A stretch of DNA of 64,000 nucleotides from Phycisphaerales bacterium (GCA_003142595.1 PLMU01000013.1:102795-166794), one strand, 5' to 3'. Positions 50,711 to 59,009 are shown, counted from the first letter of the stretch. Numbers and translations are program-made. Notes: generated by a model from the sequence alone, not told the origin.

Positions 50711-50733
50711 GTTCGAGTCCAGTATCGCCCATT
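50711..50733. repeat. attR core of the integrative element
   Basis: 23-bp direct repeat of 42812-42834; bases 50711-50731 match the 3' end of tRNA-Lys. Sequence right of 50733 is the original chromosomal flank of the tRNA gene. Confidence 0.93.
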
Positions 50734-51411
50734 ACAATCATCTCTCATATTCTCCAACATTTATTTCACTCCTCTTTATTCAAAGAAAGTTAAATACCTC
50801 AATGATTAAAATATGAAACGGGAAATATTAAGATGGGTAAAATATAAGGCGCAAAAGAAATGGAACTGCCTCCTCCCGGCCAGTTCCATATCTACGTCAT
50901 CTATATTTAACAGGGCTCATTTTTATATTTTTAGCCCTGGATGCGTTTACAGGCGGGCTTGTACACTTCTTCCTCCTCCAGGAACGAAGCACAGCCCACC
51001 CGGCAAAGTATAAAGTATCTATATATTAAGCAAAGCCTGTGCCAGAAGTTTTCCAATTCACAGGGCTGATTATTTTATGTTCGCAACATTCGATTTCTGA
51101 AAAACTTAACGCGCCATTGGCTCATTTAATTCACCATTAGCTTGTGATAAACTTTATCACCGTGTTGCTTTTTGGCAACACTGAAGCCTTTTACAATATT
51201 ATAATCTATGTTTTTATAGGTGCTAAAGGTTTGGTAAATACAAATGTTAAAAAATGTTTACAAAAAACAACGTAAACTCCCCCGCAGTCCAACAAAGTGT
51301 CTGATTCTGTCCAGCTTATCTATTCTTAGCGGAAGACAAACTTCCAGCCTAAAAAATCTTGCTAAACCGTTATTAACCCATATAAACAATAATTCATAAA
51401 TAAGGAGTTGA
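50734..51411. other. 678-base gene-free stretch after the element
   Basis: No coding sequence is convincing. The stretch is the chromosomal flank of the tRNA-Lys gene. It contains four successive hairpins between 50861 and 51067, listed separately as a possible small RNA, followed by about 330 bases in which I see only weak AT-rich promoter-like words before the kinase-like gene. Confidence 0.55.
50861..51067 (+). ncRNA. possible small RNA with C-rich hairpin loops
   Basis: Four hairpins in succession: 50861-50888 (8-bp TGGAACTG stem, loop CCTCCTCCCGGC), 50911-50939 (CAGGGCT stem, AT loop), 50952-51000 (GGCGGGCTTGT against ACAGCCCACC, apical TTCC-TCCTCCA-GGAA) and 51034-51067 (AGCCTGTG against CACAGGGCT, then AT-rich). 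CCTCCTCC in the two loops is complementary to Shine-Dalgarno sequences. That is the loop type of the alphaproteobacterial CUCCUCCC (cuckoo) sRNAs. No promoter is certain, and the strand is assumed. Confidence 0.35.
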
Positions 51412-52137
51412 ATGGAAAAACGTTTAATAACCTTGTCTGGGCCATCGTGTGTCGGCAAAGGTCCTCTAACAGCGGCAGTGAAAAAGTTCAGGCCGGATAT
51501 AAAATTTGTTAAACTGGCGGTTACCAAAAGCAAGCAATCCAGAAATCATATACCCCGGCCGGATGAACAGGATGTCTGGGATAATCGAAGCTGCTGGCAA
51601 TCAGAAGAACAAATCAAGGCATTGAAAGATAACGACCGCTATATCGTCGGCAACTGTTATGCTTTCAGCCAGGCTGTTGATTTAGATATGATTGTCAATT
51701 CATCAGAGCAAACAATATTGATGGAAATGTATTATGCTCTCGTGCCGCAATTGCTCGGCTCGCAGCGGCTTAAAAATATTAAAATTGAAACAGTTTTTTT
51801 ATCTCCTATAAGCAAACAGGAATTAGAATTTTTCAATTCCTGCGGAATTGATATTTACTCAGCGATTAAATCATTGATGGCAGCAAAACAATATCAGCGT
51901 GCGGTATTTCACAAAAGAACTATCGACCGGAACTTTCTGCAGGATATAAAGACCAGAATTGACGATTCGGTTTGCGAACTTGGGAGTGCTAAAAACTTTA
52001 AATATGTAATTGTCAATCACGATGGCGAAGGTTCGCCGAACTGGAATCGACTGGCGGATGGAACTTTCACGACGCCGCCGGTGGGCGACGCGAAACTTGC
52101 GGTTGAGTCTTTGGCAAAGATATTATCTGGTGATTAG
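51412..52137 (+). CDS. P-loop kinase-like protein (guanylate-kinase-like)
   Basis: 241 residues, AAGGAG before the ATG. RLITLSGPSCVGKGPLTAAV is a Walker A similar to that of guanylate kinases; KFVKLAVTKSKQSRNHIPRP and EEQIKALKDNDRYIVGNCY match the regions that bind the nucleobase in that family but with changes (no typical TTR-x-x-R-x-G-E). Its nucleotide or other phosphate acceptor is therefore uncertain. The C-terminus is not recognised. It is alone on the plus strand between the element flank and the AT-rich cassette. Confidence 0.55.
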   Translation: MEKRLITLSGPSCVGKGPLTAAVKKFRPDIKFVKLAVTKSKQSRNHIPRPDEQDVWDNRSCWQSEEQIKALKDNDRYIVGNCYAFSQAVDLDMIVNSSEQTILMEMYYALVPQLLGSQRLKNIKIETVFLSPISKQELEFFNSCGIDIYSAIKSLMAAKQYQRAVFHKRTIDRNFLQDIKTRIDDSVCELGSAKNFKYVIVNHDGEGSPNWNRLADGTFTTPPVGDAKLAVESLAKILSGD

Positions 52138-52197
52138 TTATGAACGTATATTACTGGAACATCTTCGGTTCGAGAATCTCGGCATCACATAACTATT

Positions 52198-53094
52198 TTA
52201 TGTGAAGTTAATTATATCAAGCGGTGTTAATACATTGTTTTTCTTAAGTATAATTTCAATATGTTTTTTCTCGGCAAAATCTTTATTGATACAACATTTT
52301 TTAAACTTTTTACCGCTTCCACATGAACATATTTCGTTTCTTCCAATCCTACTATCTTTAATTTGAATTCTACGAACAGTTTCTTCTGTATGAGAAATAA
52401 ACAATGGATTAACTTTTTTGGTTAATAAGGATTCAGTTAAATAATTAAGGCAAGGAAATATAATTGGCTTCCCATCTATATTACCCATTTTACATCTTTT
52501 GTTTGCAGGATTTTCAACTAAAGCTACTGCTATGCAATCTTTGATTTCTCTAACTATTCCATAAGCTAATTTTCCTCTATATAACTCCCCTTGAATATGG
52601 TCACATTCCATACTATCTATGTTATTTCCACAAATACCACACTCTACCTTGCTAACAATTATTTCAGTGCTTGCGAAAAGTTTATAAGGATAAAGTCGTT
52701 CTAATCCTAATGCTTGTTTTTCCAAAAATTTAAACAAAAAAGTCTTATCAAAAATAGTAAATTTCTTTATTGTTCGAAGTAAATCTAAAACATCTTGAAG
52801 GGCATCCCAAGATTGATCATACGCACCTGTACAAACTTGTGACCAATATTCAGAATAAGAGGAAAGTAAATTTGCTAATTCTTTAAAGATAAAGCAATCA
52901 TTATAGAATTCGTCAGGATAATTATTGCAATTAGAACTTTCATAATCGTTTATAAATTTATTAAGTTTATCAGCCGATTGTACAGCTGAATTAAAATTGA
53001 AATCAACTATGCCTTGATAGTATGATTTGAATATCTCTGAACAATCAATCCAACATTTCTGTAATTGTGCCGTTTGGAACAATAATTTACTCAT
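52198..53094 (-). CDS. SEC-C motif protein with internal zinc-finger-like segment
   Basis: 298 residues, AT-rich. The C-terminus has RIGRNEICSCGSGKKFKKCC, a SEC-C metal-binding motif as in SecA. The middle has VECGICGNNIDSMECDHIQG and later NPANKRC, which look like an HNH/McrA-type metal centre. The N-terminal 120 residues are helical without a recognised family. The gene overlaps the upstream gene by eight bases and may form a unit with it. Function unknown; an HNH-like nuclease role is possible but unproven. Confidence 0.5.
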   Translation of the reverse strand: MSKLLFQTAQLQKCWIDCSEIFKSYYQGIVDFNFNSAVQSADKLNKFINDYESSNCNNYPDEFYNDCFIFKELANLLSSYSEYWSQVCTGAYDQSWDALQDVLDLLRTIKKFTIFDKTFLFKFLEKQALGLERLYPYKLFASTEIIVSKVECGICGNNIDSMECDHIQGELYRGKLAYGIVREIKDCIAVALVENPANKRCKMGNIDGKPIIFPCLNYLTESLLTKKVNPLFISHTEETVRRIQIKDSRIGRNEICSCGSGKKFKKCCINKDFAEKKHIEIILKKNNVLTPLDIINFT

Positions 53095-53560
53095 TTTTCA
53101 TAAAATTGTTTATGGCAGATTTTTTAATTTTTTCCAATCCTTCAACACTGCCGTTGTAATCGAGTTCTTTAAATTTTTCCTTGTCCTTGTAAATGATTTT
53201 TAAATGAACTTTAGAGGCGTCACCCGAAAGATTACTTCTAAATACGAATTTAAGATAATCATAAACCACATTAAGGAAAAGAGGTAATGCAACACTATTT
53301 GCCAAAAAAATTAAAGGAATCCAAATTTCATGAGACTTTAAATCAATAATATTCTCACATTTTGCGATTTCTACATTTATTTCCGAATTATTTTGTCGTA
53401 ACCACTTAGCAAATTGAAACGTATCTTGTTTAAGAACTTCCTTACCTTTTCTAAAATCGTGTTCAGAGGAAAGAAAAACGCCTTTAGAATTTTCGATGAA
53501 ATTAACGCAACTTGTAGATGGTTCAATATCCTTTAATATAAATTCATCTTCTTTATTCAA
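53087..53560 (-). CDS. 157-residue protein of the AT-rich cassette, unknown
   Basis: Acidic N-terminus, one possible membrane helix (IWIPLIFLANSVALPLFLNV) and a C-terminal alpha/beta segment (KVHLKIIYKDKEKFKELDYN). No family is recognised. The overlap of eight bases with the SEC-C gene implies coupled translation, so the two products may act together. Confidence 0.45.
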   Translation of the reverse strand: MNKEDEFILKDIEPSTSCVNFIENSKGVFLSSEHDFRKGKEVLKQDTFQFAKWLRQNNSEINVEIAKCENIIDLKSHEIWIPLIFLANSVALPLFLNVVYDYLKFVFRSNLSGDASKVHLKIIYKDKEKFKELDYNGSVEGLEKIKKSAINNFMKNE

Positions 53561-53614
53561 TGAATGCTCCTTTCCAATACTATTATACGATATGAATTAC
53601 CCAACTAAAAACAA

Positions 53615-54643
53615 CTAAGGCGATTCAATATTTTTATTAGTTCCTAACAATATCGCTGCTTTATAATACCTCTCTACAAGTTCATCCATTTTTTGGTTTT
53701 CTAATGCTACATTTCTTAATATTATTTTTTCTGAAGTCTCTTTACTTCTCAGTTTGTAGTCTATTTCTGCCATTCGGCTGTAAATTCTACCAACAAATCC
53801 ATGTAATAAACATTCAGTTTCATAAAGATAACGTTTAGGAGGCAATTTATTTTTTCTGCATTCTTCTATTGTTTGGTCAAAAACTTCTTTTATTGCATCT
53901 TCGATGATAGGCGGCATAAACTTTTCGCCCCAAAAAAACATTTGTGGTGAACCACTATAATTTATTCCTTTTGGAATAGGTTTACCATTGTAATCTGTGA
54001 TTTGGGGTCCTTTGTCTGGAATCCTAATAAAAAGCCACGGTTCAAGTTTCTCATTTCTAATTTTTTCATAAATATCATCTATTCGTTTTTTTGTTCGTAT
54101 ATTTAACGGAGTCTCCCAGTTATTTGTATCGATGACTTCCCCTGTTGCACTTTTACTTATTTTGGCATGAGACAAAAGGCCATTAACGGTTTCAGATTCA
54201 TAGATTTGTATAGCAGTATATATAACACCCAACAAAATACCTGTTCCTACAACTATAGCACAAATTATGGCCCACATTCTCTTATACAACGGTTTCTTAT
54301 TTTTTTTAGTTTCAGGAGATATAGCATTGTTAATTGTTGACTCCCGCAATTTTATTTCTTCTATCATTGCAAGAATTGATACTTTCGCATTATCTAATGT
54401 TCGATTATACGCCGAGACTTTGTCCGCAGGCGAGTTCCCAGAAAGAGCAATTATAAATGGCCTAAAAATGAAATCAAATTTCTCCAATTTTTTATCAACG
54501 GAATCAGAAAATATTGCAGCGACGAGCGATTTTGTTGTTTCTATCCATAAATTAAAGTCTTGATTCTCATAATTTAAAGTTTTCAGCCTGGGAATGTCAT
54601 TCAACTTATCTTGAAGTTTTGAAATTGCCTCTTTATTTGTCAT
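53615..54643 (-). CDS. single-pass membrane protein of the AT-rich cassette, unknown
   Basis: About 342 residues from ATG 54643, with AGAG upstream; an earlier start at 54667 is possible. The N-terminal domain begins ISKLQDKLNDIPRLKTLNYE and continues FNLWIETTKSLVAAIFSDS, a helical layout that I recall at the start of several prokaryotic signalling and defence proteins. A membrane helix follows (MWAIICAIVVGTGILLGVIY), and the C-terminal half is globular without known motifs. The codon use and A+T content differ from the flanking genes. It may be a membrane-linked effector, but the evidence is thin. Confidence 0.45.
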   Translation of the reverse strand: MTNKEAISKLQDKLNDIPRLKTLNYENQDFNLWIETTKSLVAAIFSDSVDKKLEKFDFIFRPFIIALSGNSPADKVSAYNRTLDNAKVSILAMIEEIKLRESTINNAISPETKKNKKPLYKRMWAIICAIVVGTGILLGVIYTAIQIYESETVNGLLSHAKISKSATGEVIDTNNWETPLNIRTKKRIDDIYEKIRNEKLEPWLFIRIPDKGPQITDYNGKPIPKGINYSGSPQMFFWGEKFMPPIIEDAIKEVFDQTIEECRKNKLPPKRYLYETECLLHGFVGRIYSRMAEIDYKLRSKETSEKIILRNVALENQKMDELVERYYKAAILLGTNKNIESP

Positions 54644-54667
54644 ACATATTACTCTTTGATATCTCAC

Positions 54668-54949
54668 TCATAATTTTTCGTTATGTTCAATATGGATTCT
54701 GACATTATCGCTTCTGTCGTCGTTTTCACTTTTTCCTGATTTCCACGTGCCGAAGAATATCCTGACAGCGTTAAAGCAGCAGCCGGCGCCGACAATTACA
54801 AAGATGGCCGCGGCAATCAGGGCCAGGACTTCTTTGAAAAGCCAGACAAGCGTGCCAAAACCGATGAGCAAAAGCCCCACAACAAAAAGCCCTTTCGCAT
54901 AGCCTTTTGAAATCTGGTTGAACGAATCTGAATACAATTTAAAAAACAT
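54668..54949 (-). CDS. small two-pass membrane protein, unknown
   Basis: 93 residues. Two hydrophobic helices (LFVVGLLLIGFGTLVWLF and VLALIAAAIFVIVGAGCCFN) with a short turn, and a charged C-terminus (DDRSDNVRIHIEHNEKL). It resembles other short membrane proteins of unknown role. Composition agrees with core genes, so it appears to belong to the chromosome rather than to the cassette. Confidence 0.5.
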   Translation of the reverse strand: MFFKLYSDSFNQISKGYAKGLFVVGLLLIGFGTLVWLFKEVLALIAAAIFVIVGAGCCFNAVRIFFGTWKSGKSENDDRSDNVRIHIEHNEKL

Positions 54950-54975
54950 TTTTTTCCCTTTCCTGATAAAAGGAA

Positions 54976-55002
54976 AAGGGCAGGTTTTTGAGGCCTGCCC
55001 TT
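54976..55002 (-). terminator. terminator after groEL
   Basis: Hairpin AAGGGCAGG/CCTGCCCTT with a 9-base loop. In the minus-strand direction it is followed by TTTTCCTTTT and lies ten bases past the groEL stop. Confidence 0.75.
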
Positions 55003-55011
55003 CGATTTTTG

Positions 55012-56634
55012 TTAGTACATTCCGCCGCCTTGAGGCATTGGAGGTGCTTCCTTCTTTTCAGGAATTTCGCTCACAATGGCATCGGTTGTCAGCAGAAGCG
55101 AGGCAATTGAAGCACCGTTCTGCAAAGCGATTCGCTCGACCTTTGTCGGAACGATAACGCCGAAATCAATCATATTGCCGTATTCTTTTCTCAATGCATC
55201 GTAGCCGAAGTTCGCATCACTGCTTTCCATAACTTTTTGAGCAACGATTGAGCCATCGAGGCCGGCGTTTGTAGCAATCTGTTTGATTGGCGCAACGATC
55301 GCTCTTTTTACGATATCGATGCCGATTTTTTCATCGTCTTTGGCCTTAATTTTGTCAAGAGCCTTGAGCGTCCGCAGCATTGCGACTCCGCCGCCCGGAA
55401 GAATACCTTCTTCGGCAGCGGCCCTGCAGGCGTGCAGAGCATCTTCGACGCGGGCTTTTTTCTCTTTCATTTCCGCTTCTGTCGCAGCCCCTACGTTAAT
55501 CTGTGCGACGCCGCCGGAAAGTTTCGCAAGTCTTTCCTGAAGCTTTTCGATATCGTAATCACTCGTCGTGGATTCGATTTCTTTTTTAATCTGTTCGATT
55601 CGACCCTTGATAGCTTCGGTGCTGCCTGCGCCTTCGACTATCGTGGTATTATCTTTATCGACTGTTACACGTTTTGCCTGGCCGAGTTTGGTCAGGTCAA
55701 CTTTTTCAATATCCATGCCGAGATCTTCGAAAATCGGTTCGCCGCCTGTCAGAACGCCTATATCAGCGAGCATCGATTTTCGCCTGTCGCCAAAGCCCGG
55801 TGCTTTTACCGCGGCACATTGCAAAACGCCGCGAAGTTTATTCACCACCAGCGTCGCCAGCGCTTCGCCTTCGATATCCTCAGCGATGATAAGCAGAGGT
55901 CTGCCGGCTTTAGCAATTTTTTCAAGCAGCGGAACAAGTGATTTTATCAAGCTGATTTTCTTTTCATTAATCAGGATATATGGTTTTTCAAGGACACAGG
56001 TCATATCCTCGTAATTATTGATGAAGTGAGGGCTGATGAAACCTTTATCGAACTGCATGCCTTCGACAAGCTCAACGACGGTTTCAAGGCTTTGGCCTTC
56101 TTCAACGGTGATAACGCCGTCTTTGCCGACCTTATCCATTGCCTGTGCCATTGTCTTGCCGATTTCAGCATCCTGGTTTGCCGAGCAGGTAGCTACCTGT
56201 TCGATTTGTTTTACTGATTCGACTTTTGTGCTCATCTTTTTGAGCTCATCGACGATTTTCTCAACGGCCATATCGATGCCGCGTTTGACCTGCATCGGAT
56301 TTGCGCCTGCTGTAATATTTTTCAGACCTTCCTCATAAATCGCCTCGGCGAGAATTGTCGCTGTGGTTGTGCCGTCGCCTGCGACTGTGCTTGTCTTGCT
56401 TGCGACTTCTTTTACCATTTGCGCGCCCATATTTTCATAAGCGTCTTCAAGCTCGATTTCTTTTGCTACGGAAACGCCGTCTTTTGTTACAGTCGGCGAA
56501 CCATATGATTTTTCAAGAACAACATTTCTTCCGCACGGCCCCAGCGTAACTTTTACCGCCTGGGCAAGTTTCTTAATGCCCTGACGAATTGCCTCACGGG
56601 CCTCGGTATTATACGCGATTTTTTTTGCTGCCAT
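55012..56634 (-). CDS. groL: chaperonin GroEL
   Basis: 540 residues. [60 protein letters not shown] (nucleotide site), and the apical and C-terminal segments [17 protein letters not shown] and [12 protein letters not shown] are all present. The tail ends MPQGGGMY, shorter than the usual GGM repeat. Works with GroES to fold cytoplasmic proteins. It follows groES by 29 bases on the same strand. Confidence 0.98.
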   Translation of the reverse strand: MAAKKIAYNTEAREAIRQGIKKLAQAVKVTLGPCGRNVVLEKSYGSPTVTKDGVSVAKEIELEDAYENMGAQMVKEVASKTSTVAGDGTTTATILAEAIYEEGLKNITAGANPMQVKRGIDMAVEKIVDELKKMSTKVESVKQIEQVATCSANQDAEIGKTMAQAMDKVGKDGVITVEEGQSLETVVELVEGMQFDKGFISPHFINNYEDMTCVLEKPYILINEKKISLIKSLVPLLEKIAKAGRPLLIIAEDIEGEALATLVVNKLRGVLQCAAVKAPGFGDRRKSMLADIGVLTGGEPIFEDLGMDIEKVDLTKLGQAKRVTVDKDNTTIVEGAGSTEAIKGRIEQIKKEIESTTSDYDIEKLQERLAKLSGGVAQINVGAATEAEMKEKKARVEDALHACRAAAEEGILPGGGVAMLRTLKALDKIKAKDDEKIGIDIVKRAIVAPIKQIATNAGLDGSIVAQKVMESSDANFGYDALRKEYGNMIDFGVIVPTKVERIALQNGASIASLLLTTDAIVSEIPEKKEAPPMPQGGGMY

Positions 56635-56663
56635 TTTATAAACTCCTATATCTTAAATTACAT

Positions 56664-56954
56664 CTACTTTTCTATAACTGCCATAATATCGGTTTCATCC
56701 ATAATGATATACTCTTTGCCGTCGAGTTTCATTTCATTACCGGCATAACTCGTAAAGAGCACCTCATCACCCTTTTTCACCTGCATCTGACTTCGTGAGC
56801 CGTCTTCGAGCAGTTTTCCTTCGCCAACGCTGATTATTTTGCCCCTTTGGGGTTTTTCCTTTGCCGAATCCGGCAGGACAATTCCGCCGGCAGTTTTGCT
56901 TTCAGCCTCGATACGTTCGACAAGCACCTTGTCGGCTAACGGTCTTATTTTCAT
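56664..56954 (-). CDS. groS: co-chaperonin GroES
   Basis: 96 residues. [20 protein letters not shown], the mobile loop [18 protein letters not shown] and [16 protein letters not shown]. Caps the GroEL ring. No CIRCE repeat is seen in the short gap before it, nor upstream of the receiver-domain gene; a separate heat-shock sigma control is possible. Confidence 0.97.
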   Translation of the reverse strand: MKIRPLADKVLVERIEAESKTAGGIVLPDSAKEKPQRGKIISVGEGKLLEDGSRSQMQVKKGDEVLFTSYAGNEMKLDGKEYIIMDETDIMAVIEK

Positions 56955-56967
56955 TTCCTAATTCCTT

Positions 56968-57360
56968 TCAACTATAAAATAAATTACTGTTATATCTTTT
57001 TACAAAAAGCCTGTGAAGCTGATTCTGAAGCAGCTGCATATCCACAGGTTTGTTCATCACGCTGAACACATCAAGTTCCAGCGCCATCGAGAGTAATTTT
57101 TCTTCTGCGCCGTCAGCCAGCAGGATACAGGGCAGCAGCGGAAAACTGCTGCGTATAATTTTTATCATACTAAGCCCATTTAGTATCTTCGAATCCATAT
57201 CAACAATAGCTGTATGGATTCGCCTCTGCTGGAGCACATTTAACGCCTCATCGGCACGTTTGACCGCCAGCAGTTCCACGCTTCGGGCTTTGAAAATCTG
57301 CCTGACCGCATCCGGCCAGGCCCAGTCAAAACCATTAATTAATACTTTTACATTATCCAT
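56968..57360 (-). CDS. degenerate response-regulator receiver domain protein
   Basis: About 130 residues (ATG 57360; a GTG two codons earlier is possible). The CheY-like order is kept: Asp54 in AIVDMDSKILNGL as possible phosphoacceptor and Lys104 in VFSVMNKPVDMQLL. The acidic pair normally near residues 8-10 is LING, and the conserved Thr/Ser is Ala82, so Mg binding and phosphorylation are doubtful. There is no output domain. It lies just upstream of groES and could be co-transcribed with it. Confidence 0.7.
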   Translation of the reverse strand: MDNVKVLINGFDWAWPDAVRQIFKARSVELLAVKRADEALNVLQQRRIHTAIVDMDSKILNGLSMIKIIRSSFPLLPCILLADGAEEKLLSMALELDVFSVMNKPVDMQLLQNQLHRLFVKRYNSNLFYS

Positions 57361-57519
57361 AGTCACAGTGTCTTTGTCTTGAACTTAATTATGCAAATAA
57401 TGTGCCATTAGGAGGATAAAAGCTGTTATTTTATATAACCTATTTATATGCAAAGACTTACAAACAGGTATTCAGAAATGTCTATTATCCGACTTACCGC
57501 CAGAATGGCAGGAAGTAAA

Positions 57520-58212
57520 TTATGCGCTGGTCTGTGTCTGGAGGTTTTCTTCTTTTTCAGAAGCTTTACAGAGTTTGCAATCGCATACTCCTGCTGTGTG
57601 AAGATGAGTTGAGCCGGCTATATTTTTGGTTTCAGCAAGAATCGCTCCCTTTGCTTTCATCTTCCGAAACGCGACATCAGCAGCGTGTCGGTCAATTGCG
57701 CCAATCGCATCGGTGAGAACGACCACTCTTTTTCCTCTTTGCAAAAGACCCAGAACCGTCGCCGCAACTGCTCCTTCTGCTATTGCGCCGATTACAATAA
57801 ACTCATCAGCTTTTAGCTCTGTCAGCAGTCTTTCGGCTCTTGGCTCATCGAACGGGTTTTCGCATCTCTTATTGAGTATTATCTGGTCAAAGCGGGTAAA
57901 GAGGTCTCTTGCGATGTCTGTGGAGTTGTCTGCCTCAAATATAAATCTCTTGTGGCGAAGGGTGTACGAAACCTTCTTTTGGCCTTCTCTGCCGATAATG
58001 CAGAGATTGTCGCCGTTTCTGCTCGCTTTGCACAGTGCGGTTGAAACAACTCTGATATGCTTTATTCTTGCCCAGGCGTAAGCTCTCCGGATATTCATAA
58101 GAACCCTGCGATGATTTTTTATGCAGGCTGAACCAGAAGCAACCAGAAAGTCCTTCTGGGTATCGACATCAATCAGCACTCGTTTCCTTCGTAATTTTAT
58201 CGGCCTTATCAT
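57520..58212 (-). CDS. isochorismatase-fold protein without the catalytic cysteine
   Basis: 230 residues. RVLIDVDTQKDFLVASGSAC contains the usual first catalytic Asp in DTQKDF. The region VIGAIAEGAVAATVLGLLQRG aligns with the isochorismatase/nicotinamidase Cys motif (G-x-x-x-D-x-C-V-x-x-T), but Cys is replaced by Ala and the preceding Asp by Glu or Gly. The C-terminal tail has four cysteines (AGVCDCKLCKASEK), which are not part of the standard family and may bind a metal. It is probably a regulatory or binding member of the family rather than a hydrolase. Confidence 0.7.
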   Translation of the reverse strand: MIRPIKLRRKRVLIDVDTQKDFLVASGSACIKNHRRVLMNIRRAYAWARIKHIRVVSTALCKASRNGDNLCIIGREGQKKVSYTLRHKRFIFEADNSTDIARDLFTRFDQIILNKRCENPFDEPRAERLLTELKADEFIVIGAIAEGAVAATVLGLLQRGKRVVVLTDAIGAIDRHAADVAFRKMKAKGAILAETKNIAGSTHLHTAGVCDCKLCKASEKEENLQTQTSA

Positions 58213-58382
58213 AATTTTAAGCCTAACTTTCTAATTCTCTTTCTTAAGTATTTACGATGTAAACAGTCCGATAGTTCCACAAAATATGTATCGTTTTTTT
58301 TAAAACTTGACTTAATTATTGTTTCGCGTAAAAAATCATCTGTTTGAAAAATTTATTAAAAAGAATATAAAAATGGTTATAG

Positions 58383-59009
58383 ATGGCTAAAAAACCCCTT
58401 AAAGACTATCCAAACATCGCCTTACGAGAGGAAGATATAAAGGGCAAAACCGACTTTTCAGGCGTTTTCGGACGTTCTGCGCCACTGCATATTGAAATCG
58501 GTTCAGGTAGCGGCACTTTTTTAGTTAATCAGGCAACCGCTTTTGGGCAGATTAATTTTCTTGGAATAGAATGGGCGAACAAGTTCTACAAATACATCGT
58601 AGATAGAATGGGGCGAAGAGACGTGGGGAATGTTCGTATCATACGAACTGAAGCGGCTCTTTTTGTATCCGAGCATATTAAGAATAATTGCGTTGAGTGT
58701 TTCCATATTTATTTTCCAGATCCCTGGCCGAAAAGGTCTCATCACAAAAGAAGATTTGTCTCCGCAAAAAACGTCGAGCAAATGATTCGCTGCCTGAAAA
58801 AAAACGGCCTGATAAATATCGCCACAGACCACGCTGAATATTACCAATGGATGAAGAATGTTTTCGAAAGTTTCGCTGATAAATTAAAACCAGTTGAATT
58901 TGTAAAACCCGCCGGTACAAAGAATGAAGAACTTGTCGGCACAAACTACGAAAGAAAGTATATGAAGGAAAAAAGAAGTGTTTTCACTCTCGCGTTTAAA
59001 AAGATTTAA
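58383..59009 (+). CDS. trmB: tRNA (guanine-N7)-methyltransferase
   Basis: 208 residues. LHIEIGSGSGTFLVNQATAF (SAM motif), FLGIEWANKFYKYIVDRM, the TrmB-specific HIYFPDPWPKRSHHKRRFV and INIATDHAEYYQWM, and the C-terminal GTNYERKYMKEKRSVFTLAF. It methylates G46 in the variable loop of tRNAs. It is divergent from the isochorismatase-fold gene and followed by rimO 77 bases downstream. Confidence 0.95.
   Translation: MAKKPLKDYPNIALREEDIKGKTDFSGVFGRSAPLHIEIGSGSGTFLVNQATAFGQINFLGIEWANKFYKYIVDRMGRRDVGNVRIIRTEAALFVSEHIKNNCVECFHIYFPDPWPKRSHHKRRFVSAKNVEQMIRCLKKNGLINIATDHAEYYQWMKNVFESFADKLKPVEFVKPAGTKNEELVGTNYERKYMKEKRSVFTLAFKKI

Larger units (their letters stand above)
42812..50733. mobile_element. 7.9-kb integrative element in the tRNA-Lys gene
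   Basis: Bounded by the 23-bp repeats at 42812 and 50711. All its genes run on the minus strand: integrase, XRE-like regulator, wHTH protein, cysteine-rich small protein, Xis-like MerR/HTH protein, a 50-residue protein, a coiled-coil HTH protein, Eco57I-like restriction-modification enzyme, a 101-residue HTH protein, and the displaced 3' end of the integrase. In a circular form all of them would be co-oriented. No capsid, relaxase or replication-initiation gene is recognised, so it may be mobilised by others or be a defence island. The length is compatible with a phage satellite or integrative mobilisable element. Confidence 0.9.
50501..50733 (-). pseudogene. displaced 3' end of the integrase gene
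   Basis: Reading leftwards from the attR core, the frame set by the integrase (ILDSN) continues without a stop for 69 codons to TAA at 50501-50503. The translation includes QSQPIDNKEPIAKTDDC, SQEVQNQVHILTIYPELQ and VESWERLPESIKAEIKALIE. The last segment resembles the C-terminal ending of planctomycete integrases as I recall them (W-x-x-LPE-x-I motif). There is no start codon of its own, so it is probably silent while integrated and rejoined to the integrase on excision. Confidence 0.8.

Noticed and set aside
50504-50733. Independent small gene at the right end of the element
   Set aside because: It has no start codon or ribosome-binding site of its own, and its frame joins exactly to the integrase across the att core.
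56955-57519. CIRCE operator for groESL
   Set aside because: No TTAGCACTC-type inverted repeat is seen in the gap before groES or upstream of the receiver-domain gene.
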